From: Kushneria pakistanensis
GTDB lineage: Bacteria > Pseudomonadota > Gammaproteobacteria > Pseudomonadales > Halomonadaceae
Length of the DNA stretch: 64,000 bases
NCBI RefSeq assembly: GCF_014652795.1
Contig: NZ_BMZM01000001.1
Span: 186,001-250,000, forward strand
Direction of reading: 5' to 3'
Shown here: positions 9,522 to 17,270 of the stretch, piece by piece
Position numbering within the stretch: position 1 is the first letter of the stretch
Layout of the letters: each line of letters begins with the position of its first letter
Position numbers and translations under genes: made by a program
Notes under the pieces: generated by a model
The model's database searches: none
What the model saw: only the letters and a program-made list of their open reading frames with translations
Told to the model about the DNA's origin: nothing

Positions 9522-10646
9522 TCAGGCATTGGTGTTCTCTGCCTGCGCAGGGGCAAGCAGGGTTTCCGTGATGGCCTCGCCGAGTTGCTCAAAAAGGGCT
9601 TCGGCGGGGTTGCCCTCATCCATGTCTTCAATACAAACCGCAAGCACGATCGCGTTGTCCGGCGCGTCAGGGCGGATGACGCCCATGTGACAGGCACGCT
9701 GATGCTGGGTGCCGGTTTTCTGGATAAAACTCACGTCCTGTGGCAGGCCGCCTTCCAGCCGATAGCCGTCGTAACGGTCGATCTTGAGATTGTCGAACAG
9801 CAGTTCGCGGTGCTCCTCGTTGATCAGCTCGCCGCGCACCAGTGCGGTGAGCAGGTCGGCGTAGCCCTTGAGGGTGGCACTATTGACGCGCGTGTCGTAA
9901 TAGCGATCAAAGGCGGTGGTCATGTCATCGGTATCGAGCGTGTCGCGATCAACCTCAAGCGCGCGCGCCAGCGCTGCCGCCCGTTCATCGCCGATTGGCG
10001 CCGAGGCAATCTCGACGAGCTGCTCGCGGTCAAGCGTGCGGGCATCAGAATGCATTTCGCCATAGACGCTGTAGCGCACCTCGGCCAGCGTGGTCAGGGG
10101 TTCGAAGTCGCTGCTGCCGAAAAAGCCCTGGCTTGTCATCTGCTGAAGACGACGATTAAGCGTTTCTACACCGATCGTCTCGATCAGCATGTCGGTGGCG
10201 ACGTTGTCGCTGTCGATCAGCATGCGCTTTAACAGGTTGTCGAGGCTGTAGGCCTGACCGGGCTCGACCCAGAGCAGGTCGCCGGCGCCATCAATGCGAT
10301 GGGAGGGTTCAAGCGTCAGCTCGTCGTCCAGAGAGAGTTCACCGTCTTCTACCTGTTGAAGCAGCACGATGGCCACGGGCACCTTGACTGCCGAGGAGAG
10401 ATACCAGAGGCGATCGCCCTTGTGATCAAGTCTTTTGTCCTCACCCAGATGGTGGACATGAACGCCCAGGGTGCCTTCGGCGTCGTCATCCAGCGTTTTG
10501 ATTCGCTTGCCCAGGGTTTGTACCCAGCCGCCATCGGTATCCGTGTCATTGGCAGGAATGTCATCGGCGCAAGCGGCGGTGCTAGAAAGCAGCAGCAGGG
10601 CCGCTGTCACCAGTACTCCGGTTCGGACAGGCAAAAAATGTGTCAT
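9522..10646 (-). CDS. Class-A-beta-lactamase-like serine hydrolase, copy 1
   Basis: A 374-residue exported protein of the penicillin-binding-protein/class A beta-lactamase superfamily. After the signal peptide it shows SAVK (SxxK nucleophile), SDN in LIDSDNVATD and KTG in FIQKTGTQ. The canonical omega-loop ExxLN segment with Glu166 is not seen; an insertion occupies that region, so efficient beta-lactam hydrolysis should not be assumed. The end of the signal peptide (STAACADD) has a cysteine that could be a poor lipobox. The ATG at 10646 fits the signal peptide. It lies 53 bases downstream of its paralogue, probably as an operon. Confidence 0.83.
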   Translation of the reverse strand: MTHFLPVRTGVLVTAALLLLSSTAACADDIPANDTDTDGGWVQTLGKRIKTLDDDAEGTLGVHVHHLGEDKRLDHKGDRLWYLSSAVKVPVAIVLLQQVEDGELSLDDELTLEPSHRIDGAGDLLWVEPGQAYSLDNLLKRMLIDSDNVATDMLIETIGVETLNRRLQQMTSQGFFGSSDFEPLTTLAEVRYSVYGEMHSDARTLDREQLVEIASAPIGDERAAALARALEVDRDTLDTDDMTTAFDRYYDTRVNSATLKGYADLLTALVRGELINEEHRELLFDNLKIDRYDGYRLEGGLPQDVSFIQKTGTQHQRACHMGVIRPDAPDNAIVLAVCIEDMDEGNPAEALFEQLGEAITETLLAPAQAENTNA

Positions 10647-10699
10647 GTTTTTTCTCGTTGTTGATGCGTCATGATTGACCGCCGTACCCGGCGGCGCCA

Positions 10700-11827
10700 T
10701 CAGCGAAAGACGCCGGATTGCCGGATGGCCTGGCCCACCTCCTTTAGTGCCTGTTCCGAGCGAGCCAGTGACAGTGACCCCTGCGTGCAGGCAACGATGG
10801 CGACACGCTGCGCCCCGGTTTCGCCTTCATGGATGGCAACGCCGCCGTCGCAGAAGCGCCCGCGCTGGGTGCCGGTCTTGTGGGCAAAGCTCACCGTATC
10901 GGGCCAGTCTGCACGCAGACGTTTGGCACCCGTGCGGGTGCGCGCCATGACGGCCATCAGCTCATCGGTGCTTTCCTGCGAAAGGAGTTCGCCACGTACC
11001 AGCCGTGTGAGCAGCTGGCCATAGGCATCAAGGCGACCGCTGTTGAGACCGGCGGCATAGTAGTTTTCAAACGCCTCGCTCAGATCGCGGGCGCGAAAGT
11101 CGCTGACCGGCACGCCGATGAACCGACTGATGGCGGCGAGGCGTGCCTTCTCCTCGCGCGCCTTGCGGATATCGACGAATTCGAGTCCGTCGAGCTGCAT
11201 GGCGTTGGGGTGAAATTCGCTGTAGGCGTAGCGGCGCACGTCGGCAAGCGTGGTGATGCGCTCGAAGCCTTCCGGTACCAGCGTTTTGAGATGTTCATTG
11301 ACCCGGTCTGCACCGCCGACCCGGCGTATCAGCATGTCGGTGGCGGTGTTGTCACTGCGGGTGATCATCTGCTCGAGCAGCCAGCGCAGGCTGAGCTGTT
11401 CACCCGGGGAGTGCCAGTTGGTTTCACCGGCACCATCCACGTAGTCACTGCGCTCAAGGGTCATGGTGTCATCAAGGCTGAGCCGGCCGGCATCGACGTC
11501 GTCCATCAGTGCCAGCGCGACCGGTACCTTCACCATCGACGCCAGATACCAGCGCTGCTCACCGTGAAAGGAAAAGCGGCTGTCGTCTTCAAGATCGCGC
11601 ACGAAAACGCCGATCTCACCCGGGTAGGCGGCATTGATGCGCTCGATATCGCCGGTCAAGCGCTCGGGCCAGTCGGTATGAGGCGTGGCATCAATCTGTT
11701 CCTGCAGCGACTGCGCGCTCACCGGTCCGGATGAAACAAACAGCAGCAGGGTGGCCATGAGTGTCATCAGCCACGGGCAGCCCAGCCTTCGGGGAGTGGG
11801 TAGATCGTTACGGCAGGGTGCATCCAT
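10700..11827 (-). CDS. Class-A-beta-lactamase-like serine hydrolase, copy 2
   Basis: A paralogue of the gene downstream, 375 residues from the ATG at 11827. It has an N-terminal signal anchor (hydrophobic segment ending GPVSAQ), SMVK (SxxK), SDN in MITRSDNTATD and KTG in AHKTGTQ. Both copies share a cysteine shortly after KTGTQ and another in the next strand, which could form a disulfide. Glu166 again cannot be placed. An in-frame ATG at 11845 is possible but has no ribosome site, while GGAAGA lies about 10 bases before 11827. A role in peptidoglycan remodelling is as likely as drug resistance. Confidence 0.83.
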   Translation of the reverse strand: MDAPCRNDLPTPRRLGCPWLMTLMATLLLFVSSGPVSAQSLQEQIDATPHTDWPERLTGDIERINAAYPGEIGVFVRDLEDDSRFSFHGEQRWYLASMVKVPVALALMDDVDAGRLSLDDTMTLERSDYVDGAGETNWHSPGEQLSLRWLLEQMITRSDNTATDMLIRRVGGADRVNEHLKTLVPEGFERITTLADVRRYAYSEFHPNAMQLDGLEFVDIRKAREEKARLAAISRFIGVPVSDFRARDLSEAFENYYAAGLNSGRLDAYGQLLTRLVRGELLSQESTDELMAVMARTRTGAKRLRADWPDTVSFAHKTGTQRGRFCDGGVAIHEGETGAQRVAIVACTQGSLSLARSEQALKEVGQAIRQSGVFR

Positions 11828-12006
11828 ACGGTTTTCATCTTCCATGGCAGCGGGTGTGCTGTTATTGGCGCAAGGTGTCATGGGAGTATAGAAAGCAGAT
11901 TCACGCCTGATGCCGAGCCTCAGACGCACTTAAGACATCCTGCAAATAGTGCCGGTCATCCGGTTGTATACATCAAGGACCACCAGGGTCCGGGAAACAC
12001 AACGTC

Positions 12007-12417
12007 ATGCAGATATCACGTCACATTGTCATCGACGACAGCGAGTATGAGCTGCGCGCCATTCGCGCTCAGGGCTCGGGGGGACAAAACGTCAACAAGG
12101 TGGCCTCGGCCATTCATCTGCGCATGGATATAAAGGCCAGCAGTCTGGCGCAGGAGTACAAGGACCGGCTGCTGGCCCTGAAGGATCACCGCATTACCGC
12201 CAGCGGCATGATCATTATCAAGGCGCAGTCCCACCGCACCCAGGAGCTCAACCGCCAGGAGGCGCTCATGCGCCTTCGTCAGCTCATCAAGTCGGTGATC
12301 TATACCGCCAGGCCACGCAAGGCGACAAGACCCACGCTGGGTTCCAAAAAGCGTCGGCTTGAAGGCAAGAAACAGCGCGGACAGAAAAAGGCCCTGCGTG
12401 GCCGGGTGGATCACTGA
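12007..12417 (+). CDS. arfB: Alternative ribosome-rescue factor ArfB
   Basis: A 136-residue peptidyl-tRNA hydrolase that releases stalled ribosomes lacking a stop codon. The catalytic GGQ loop (GSGGQNVNK, about residues 23-31) and the basic C-terminal tail (KKRRLEGKKQRGQKKALRGR), which enters the empty mRNA channel, are both present. Length and order match E. coli YaeJ/ArfB. It is transcribed away from the beta-lactamase-like pair. Confidence 0.95.
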   Translation: MQISRHIVIDDSEYELRAIRAQGSGGQNVNKVASAIHLRMDIKASSLAQEYKDRLLALKDHRITASGMIIIKAQSHRTQELNRQEALMRLRQLIKSVIYTARPRKATRPTLGSKKRRLEGKKQRGQKKALRGRVDH

Positions 12418-12567
12418 GACGAAAGGTGAGCCCCTGAACGGCCGTGGCACGGTCATATCCGAGTGTTTCACCTGGGATTGTCGGCGGGTGAGGGTTTATA
12501 CTGTCGCTCGATCATGACATCGCAGCGTGACAGGCGGTGTCGGCAGGGAATGGACAGGAGAGAAACA

Positions 12568-13374
12568 GTGCTCGAAACAGTCAAACATGTGGTGGCCGTG
12601 GCCTCCGGCAAGGGCGGTGTGGGCAAGTCCACCGTCACCGTCAATCTGGCGCTGGCGATGGCCGCTCAGGGCCATCGCGTGGGCGTTCTGGACGCCGATA
12701 TCTACGGTCCCAGTCAGGCGCAGATGCTGGGCATCAAGCCGGGTACCCGACCGACCATGGTCGATGACAAGACCATGAAGCCGATCGAGGCGCACGGCGT
12801 AAAAATGATGTCAATGGGTGTGCTGGTCGATACCGAAACCGCCATGGTCTGGCGTGGACCGATGGTCGCCGGTGCCTTTCAGCAGCTGCTGACCCAGACC
12901 GGCTGGGGGGAGCTTGATTATCTCTTCATCGACATGCCGCCAGGCACCGGTGACATTCAGCTCACGCTGTCGCAGCAGGTACCGGTATCGGGCTCGGTAA
13001 TTGTCACCACGCCTCAGGATATTGCCCTGCTGGATGCGCGCAAGGGCATCGAGATGTTTCGCAAGGTCAACGTGCCGGTGCTGGGCGTGGTCGAGAACAT
13101 GAGCACGCACGTGTGCTCGAACTGCGGACATGAAGAGGCGGTCTTCGGCGAAGGCGGCGGTGCGCGTATCGCTGCGCAGTACGACACCGAAGTGCTGGGT
13201 CGTCTGCCTCTGACCATGAGCATTCGCGAGCAGGTCGATGGCGGTCGTCCCACCGTGGTCGCCGACCCCGAGAGCGATGCCGCGCGTGCCTTCATGGCGA
13301 TCAGTGCCCGTATCGATGAGCAGCTTGGCGCGAAAACGCGCGAAAGCGGCCCGTCGATCAGCTTCGGCGACTGA
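12568..13374 (+). CDS. apbC: Iron-sulfur cluster carrier ApbC/Mrp
   Basis: A P-loop ATPase that carries and delivers [4Fe-4S] clusters. The deviant Walker A is GKGGVGKS (about residues 14-21). Walker B-like DADIYGP, the FIDMPPGTGD switch and the cluster-binding CSNC near residue 190 are conserved. At 268 residues it lacks the roughly 100-residue N-terminal MIP18/DUF59 domain of E. coli Mrp. The GTG at 12568 has an ideal AGGAG seven bases upstream, and nothing like DUF59 is encoded before it. The neighbouring dcd is in the same orientation, as in pseudomonads. Confidence 0.93.
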   Translation: MLETVKHVVAVASGKGGVGKSTVTVNLALAMAAQGHRVGVLDADIYGPSQAQMLGIKPGTRPTMVDDKTMKPIEAHGVKMMSMGVLVDTETAMVWRGPMVAGAFQQLLTQTGWGELDYLFIDMPPGTGDIQLTLSQQVPVSGSVIVTTPQDIALLDARKGIEMFRKVNVPVLGVVENMSTHVCSNCGHEEAVFGEGGGARIAAQYDTEVLGRLPLTMSIREQVDGGRPTVVADPESDAARAFMAISARIDEQLGAKTRESGPSISFGD

Positions 13375-13395
13375 TACGCCTGCCTCGTGGCGCAT

Positions 13396-13442
13396 CGCCC
13401 GGACGGATCACGGCCTGCAACAGGCTTTAGTCCGTCCGGGCG
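13396..13442. repeat. Nested inverted repeat between apbC and dcd
   Basis: A perfect 12-bp outer stem (13396-13407 with 13431-13442) encloses a second hairpin (GCCTG at 13413-13417 with CAGGC at 13421-13425). There is no T tract, so this is not a standard terminator. It could be a processing or stabilising element. Confidence 0.6.
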
Positions 13443-13550
13443 TGTCGGTATCATGCACGGCTTTAAGATACGGCCATCGGACACTTTGATTCCACAGCGA
13501 CGTATCGACTTTCTCTTTTCTATTTCAGGCATTGCGACAGGACACCCCTC

Positions 13551-14117
13551 GTGAGCATCAAGGCAGATAAATGGATTCGCCGCATGGCGCAGGAACACGG
13601 CATGATCGAGCCGTTCGAGTACGATCAGGTCCGCCATGCCGGTGATCAGCGCGTCATCTCCTACGGTACGTCAAGCTATGGCTATGACGTGCGCTGCTCC
13701 GATGAATTCAAGGTGTTTACCAACATTCACTCCGCTACCGTCGATCCCAAGCATTTCGACGAGAAAAGCTTTGTGGATGTGAAGGGGGATGCCTGCGTGA
13801 TTCCGCCCAACTCCTTTGCGCTGGCACGTACGGTGGAGTACTTCCGCATTCCGCGTAATGTGTTGACCATTTGTCTGGGCAAGTCGACCTACGCGCGCTG
13901 CGGCATCATCGTCAACGTCACGCCGCTGGAGCCCGAGTGGGAAGGGCACGTGACGCTTGAGTTCTCCAATACCACCAATCTGCCGGCGCGCATCTACGCC
14001 AATGAAGGCGTGGCGCAGATGCTCTTTTTCGAGTCCGATGAGGTATGCGATACCTCCTACAAGGACCGCGGCGGCAAGTACATGGGCCAGCGTGGCGTAA
14101 CGCTCCCCCGCACCTGA
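13551..14117 (+). CDS. dcd: dCTP deaminase
   Basis: Converts dCTP to dUTP, the main source of dUMP for thymidylate synthesis in gammaproteobacteria. The 188-residue length and family motifs ([12 protein letters not shown], the catalytic-region [19 protein letters not shown], and [12 protein letters not shown] at the end) match E. coli Dcd. Translation starts at GTG 13551, with an AGGA about nine bases upstream. The gene converges with cadR with only a 20-base gap. Confidence 0.96.
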   Translation: MSIKADKWIRRMAQEHGMIEPFEYDQVRHAGDQRVISYGTSSYGYDVRCSDEFKVFTNIHSATVDPKHFDEKSFVDVKGDACVIPPNSFALARTVEYFRIPRNVLTICLGKSTYARCGIIVNVTPLEPEWEGHVTLEFSNTTNLPARIYANEGVAQMLFFESDEVCDTSYKDRGGKYMGQRGVTLPRT

Positions 14118-14137
14118 ACCGCTGACCCCCAGCCCGG

Positions 14138-14569
14138 CTAGCCCAGATGGGTGCTGCTGCCGGGCTCTTCCTCCCGTGACATCTCCTCCAGGCCATGCAC
14201 GATGCCGCAGTCCCCGATGGGGCTGGCATGGCCGCACTTCTCCCGCAGGCTCTTCAGCTGTCCATGCAGCTGCGTAAGCTCTCTGAGGCGCACCTCAACG
14301 TGCTGAATGTGCTCATCCAGCAGCGCATCGATGGCCTGACAGTCACCGCCTGGGTTATCCATCAACGCCAGCAGCGCGTGAATCTCGGCGTGGCTCATGG
14401 CCAGCGCCCGGCAGTTGCGGATAAAGACAAGCCGCCTGAGATGCGATTGGCCGTAATGGCGGTAGTTGCTCTCACTGCGATGCGGCGCCGGTAACAGCCC
14501 CTCACGCTCATAAAAGCGGATGGTCTGGCTGCTGCAGCCGGTCTCTTTCGCCAGCTCTCCAATCTTCAT
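14138..14569 (-). CDS. cadR: MerR-family regulator, Cd(II)/Pb(II)-responsive CadR type
   Basis: A 143-residue MerR regulator: winged helix at the N-terminus (MKIGELAKETGCSSQTIRFY), dimerisation helix, and a metal-binding region with three cysteines at CadR-like positions (GGDCQAI, then REKCGHASPIGDCGI). It lacks the His-rich tail of Pseudomonas CadR. CadR normally activates a P-type ATPase or CDF exporter by untwisting its promoter. No such gene is adjacent here; the divergent gene is glpT. On the minus strand ACCCTATGGTAACC (14616-14629) resembles half of a CadR operator, which suggests autoregulation. Confidence 0.85.
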   Translation of the reverse strand: MKIGELAKETGCSSQTIRFYEREGLLPAPHRSESNYRHYGQSHLRRLVFIRNCRALAMSHAEIHALLALMDNPGGDCQAIDALLDEHIQHVEVRLRELTQLHGQLKSLREKCGHASPIGDCGIVHGLEEMSREEEPGSSTHLG

Positions 14570-14850
14570 GGTTTGCTCCCATGGGTGGCGTGCACTGATT
14601 GTCCATGTCTGACGTGGTTACCATAGGGTTTCTGAGGCCTGGCATCCAGGCGCGGCTGTCGTTTCCAGGCCTGAAAAGAGGGCAAATAAAAAGCTGTTAA
14701 TGACATGGCCATGTTGGCCCCGACCAAGGTCTCGATAGGGTGTTTGGTTTAAGTATGACACTTTGATGACAGCGCGATGACACTCGTCAGCTCCCGGAGA
14801 GGAGGCAGGCTATCCCTGTTGCGCGGTTTCAGTCACCTGTCGAGGCATTC

Positions 14851-16185
14851 ATGTTCTCCATCTTCAAGGCCGGGCGCCCCGGCAAGCCGCTTCCCGAAGC
14901 GGATATTGATGGTACCTACAAGCGGCTGCGCTGGCAGATCTTTGCCGGTATCTTCATCGGCTATGCCGGTTACTACCTGGTGCGCAAGAACTTTACCCTG
15001 GCCATTCCGAGCCTTGTGGAGCAGGGGTACTCGCGTGGGGATCTGGGGCTGGCGCTGGCCGGGGTCTCGATTGCCTACGGCATTTCCAAGTTTTTGATGG
15101 GGGCGGTGTCGGATCGCTCCAATCCGCGCTATTTCCTGCCGGCGGGGCTTTTATGCTCGGCGCTGATCATGTTTTTGTTCGGCTTCTCGGAGTGGGCGAC
15201 TTCCAGTATCGCCATCATGTTCGTGCTGCTGTTTCTCAACGGCTGGGTGCAGGGCATGGGCTGGCCGCCGTGCGGACGCACCATGGTGCACTGGTGGTCA
15301 AAAGGCGAGCGCGGCAGCATCGTGTCGGTGTGGAACGTGGCGCATAACGTGGGCGGCGGGCTGATCGGACCGCTGTTTATTCTGGGTATGGCCTGGTTCA
15401 ACGACTGGCGCTCGGCCTTTTATGTGCCGGCGGCCGTAGCGGTGGGGGTGGCGGTCTTTGCACTTTTGACCATGCGCGATACGCCACAGACCTGTGGCCT
15501 GCCGCCGATCGAGAAGTACAAGAATGACTACCCGGAAGGCTATGACGAAAGCCACGAGCGCGAGTTTTCCGCCCGCGAAATCTTTGTCGAGCACGTACTG
15601 AAAAACCGCCTGTTGTGGTTTATTGCGCTCGCCAATGTCTTTGTCTATCTGCTGCGCTACGGCGTGCTTGACTGGGCGCCGACCTACCTGCAGGAGGTCA
15701 AGCATTTCACGGTGGACAAGTCTTCCTGGGCCTACTTTCTCTATGAATGGGCAGGCATTCCCGGCACGCTGCTATGCGGCTGGCTGTCCGACAAGCTTTT
15801 CCGCGGCAATCGTGGCGCCACCGGTATCTGCTTCATGGGCCTTGTCACGGTCTTTACCGCGCTTTACTGGCTCAATCCGCCGGGCAACCCGACCATCGAT
15901 CTTTTGTGCCTGATCGCCATCGGGTTCCTGATCTACGGCCCCGTCATGCTCATCGGTCTGCACGCGCTGGAACTGGTGCCCAAAAAGGCCGCCGGGACTG
16001 CGGCCGGATTCACCGGACTGTTTGGCTATCTGGGCGGCTCGGTCGCTGCCAGCGCGATGGTGGGCTATACGGTGGACCACTACGGCTGGGATGGTGGATT
16101 CGTGCTGTTGCTGGGTGCCTGTGTCCTGTCGATAGCCCTGCTCGCCCTGACCCTGCGCAAACCTGCCGGCAGGCACGCTCACTGA
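14851..16185 (+). CDS. glpT: Glycerol-3-phosphate:phosphate antiporter
   Basis: A 444-residue MFS protein with 12 helices that exchanges cytoplasmic phosphate for glycerol-3-phosphate. Long stretches match E. coli GlpT as I remember it, including GYYLVRKNF with the substrate-binding arginine, [36 protein letters not shown] and [14 protein letters not shown]. No glycerol kinase or glpD lies beside it. A 12-bp palindrome ACATGGCCATGT at 14703-14714 in the leader could be a regulator site. It converges with the esterase gene 27 bases downstream. Confidence 0.95.
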   Translation: MFSIFKAGRPGKPLPEADIDGTYKRLRWQIFAGIFIGYAGYYLVRKNFTLAIPSLVEQGYSRGDLGLALAGVSIAYGISKFLMGAVSDRSNPRYFLPAGLLCSALIMFLFGFSEWATSSIAIMFVLLFLNGWVQGMGWPPCGRTMVHWWSKGERGSIVSVWNVAHNVGGGLIGPLFILGMAWFNDWRSAFYVPAAVAVGVAVFALLTMRDTPQTCGLPPIEKYKNDYPEGYDESHEREFSAREIFVEHVLKNRLLWFIALANVFVYLLRYGVLDWAPTYLQEVKHFTVDKSSWAYFLYEWAGIPGTLLCGWLSDKLFRGNRGATGICFMGLVTVFTALYWLNPPGNPTIDLLCLIAIGFLIYGPVMLIGLHALELVPKKAAGTAAGFTGLFGYLGGSVAASAMVGYTVDHYGWDGGFVLLLGACVLSIALLALTLRKPAGRHAH

Positions 16186-16212
16186 TCCTGAAGGCCGGCC
16201 CCTCGGGGCCGG

Positions 16213-17181
16213 TTACAGCCTGGCACCGCTGACATTTGAGAGCGTCAGCTTGAGCGAATGCGCCAGTGCAGCACCGTGTCCCATGCCTTCGAGTACTTCA
16301 AAGCGGGCGTCAAAGCCGGCCACGCGATCCATTCGTTGTGCCAGCGCGCGCAGCTGGTCGTTGATTTCCCGGTCGCTGCCACCGCTGGAGTAGGGGCCGC
16401 GATGGTTGAGCTCGGCGTCGCCGCGCATCAGAAGGGCGCTACCGGGGTGATCCGACGGCCATTGAAATCGATTCGCTTCCTCGATGACCTGATAACCGTT
16501 CCAGTGAAGCGTGGGACTGGCGGCGTACCAGTGATCAAACAGCGCTGGCCGGGTGAAAAGCGCATGCAGGACAAACAATCCGCCAAAGGAGTGGCCCCAG
16601 AGTGCGCGTGCGGACGTATTGATGGGCAGGTCGCGCTCGGCCTCTGCCATGATGGTGTCATTCAGGAGCTTGATGAAATCATCGGCCCCGCCGCCGCGGC
16701 GCTCGGGGTGCCGGTCGTTGACGATGGGTGCCTGATCGGGGCGTTTCGGGGTGTAGTCCCACTGGCGCGCCTCGACATCAAAGCGGGCATCCGTGTCGTA
16801 GCCCAGCGCCACCAGCACCGGCGGTGTGGCGTTATCCATCGCCTTCAGGTGCTGCTCGTCCAGCGTCGCCAGCGCAGCATTGCCATCGAGCAGATAGATC
16901 GGCGTATAGCCGGCCTCGGGGGGCTCTTTTTTGGGAATGGCAACGGTGATGCGGTAGTGGCGCTGCCCGTCGGCACTGGTCAGGCGATGCTCCCGAAAGT
17001 CGTAAACGCTGGAGCCCTTCTCGACGATGCCTGGCGGCAGCGGCTCATTGAAGTCGGGACCCGGACGTGCGCCTGCCGAAAGTGACCAGAAGGCGCCGGG
17101 CAGCAGGGCCATAAGGGCCGTTGTGGTGGCGCCCTTGAGCAGTCGGCGTCTGGTGCCATCGCAGGGGTGGTGCTGTGTCAT
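16213..17181 (-). CDS. IroE-like siderophore esterase, Tat-exported
   Basis: A 322-residue alpha/beta-hydrolase of the Fes/IroE esterase family, which hydrolyses catecholate siderophores such as enterobactin. A twin-arginine signal is present (RRRLLKGATTTALMA, residues 11-25), so export in folded form is likely. The nucleophile elbow is GHSFGG, and a late GMGHGAA supplies the probable histidine. It follows the FepA-type receptor gene on the same strand after 89 bases, which supports release of iron from a ferric catecholate in the periplasm. E. coli IroE is also periplasmic. No cytoplasmic Fes is in the window. Confidence 0.83.
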   Translation of the reverse strand: MTQHHPCDGTRRRLLKGATTTALMALLPGAFWSLSAGARPGPDFNEPLPPGIVEKGSSVYDFREHRLTSADGQRHYRITVAIPKKEPPEAGYTPIYLLDGNAALATLDEQHLKAMDNATPPVLVALGYDTDARFDVEARQWDYTPKRPDQAPIVNDRHPERRGGGADDFIKLLNDTIMAEAERDLPINTSARALWGHSFGGLFVLHALFTRPALFDHWYAASPTLHWNGYQVIEEANRFQWPSDHPGSALLMRGDAELNHRGPYSSGGSDREINDQLRALAQRMDRVAGFDARFEVLEGMGHGAALAHSLKLTLSNVSGARL

Positions 17182-17210
17182 GTGGTCTCGCAGCGAGGTG
17201 TGTTATCCCT

Positions 17211-17251
17211 ATGACCGCGCCGCCGGGCATTTGCTCCGACGGCGCGGTCAT
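17211..17251. repeat. Hairpin between receptor and esterase genes
   Basis: A perfect 12-bp stem (17211-17222 with 17240-17251) with a 17-base loop lies between the FepA-type gene and the esterase gene. There is no T tract on either strand. It may reduce expression of the distal gene or protect the upstream mRNA. Confidence 0.55.
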
Positions 17252-17270
17252 CCTTTCGCTATTGAAGGGA

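Noticed and set aside
14777-15097. Plus-strand ORF of 106 codons overlapping the start of glpT
   Set aside because: It is out of frame with glpT, rich in Arg, Ser and Pro as shadow frames are, and has no ribosome site. glpT matches its family over the same DNA.
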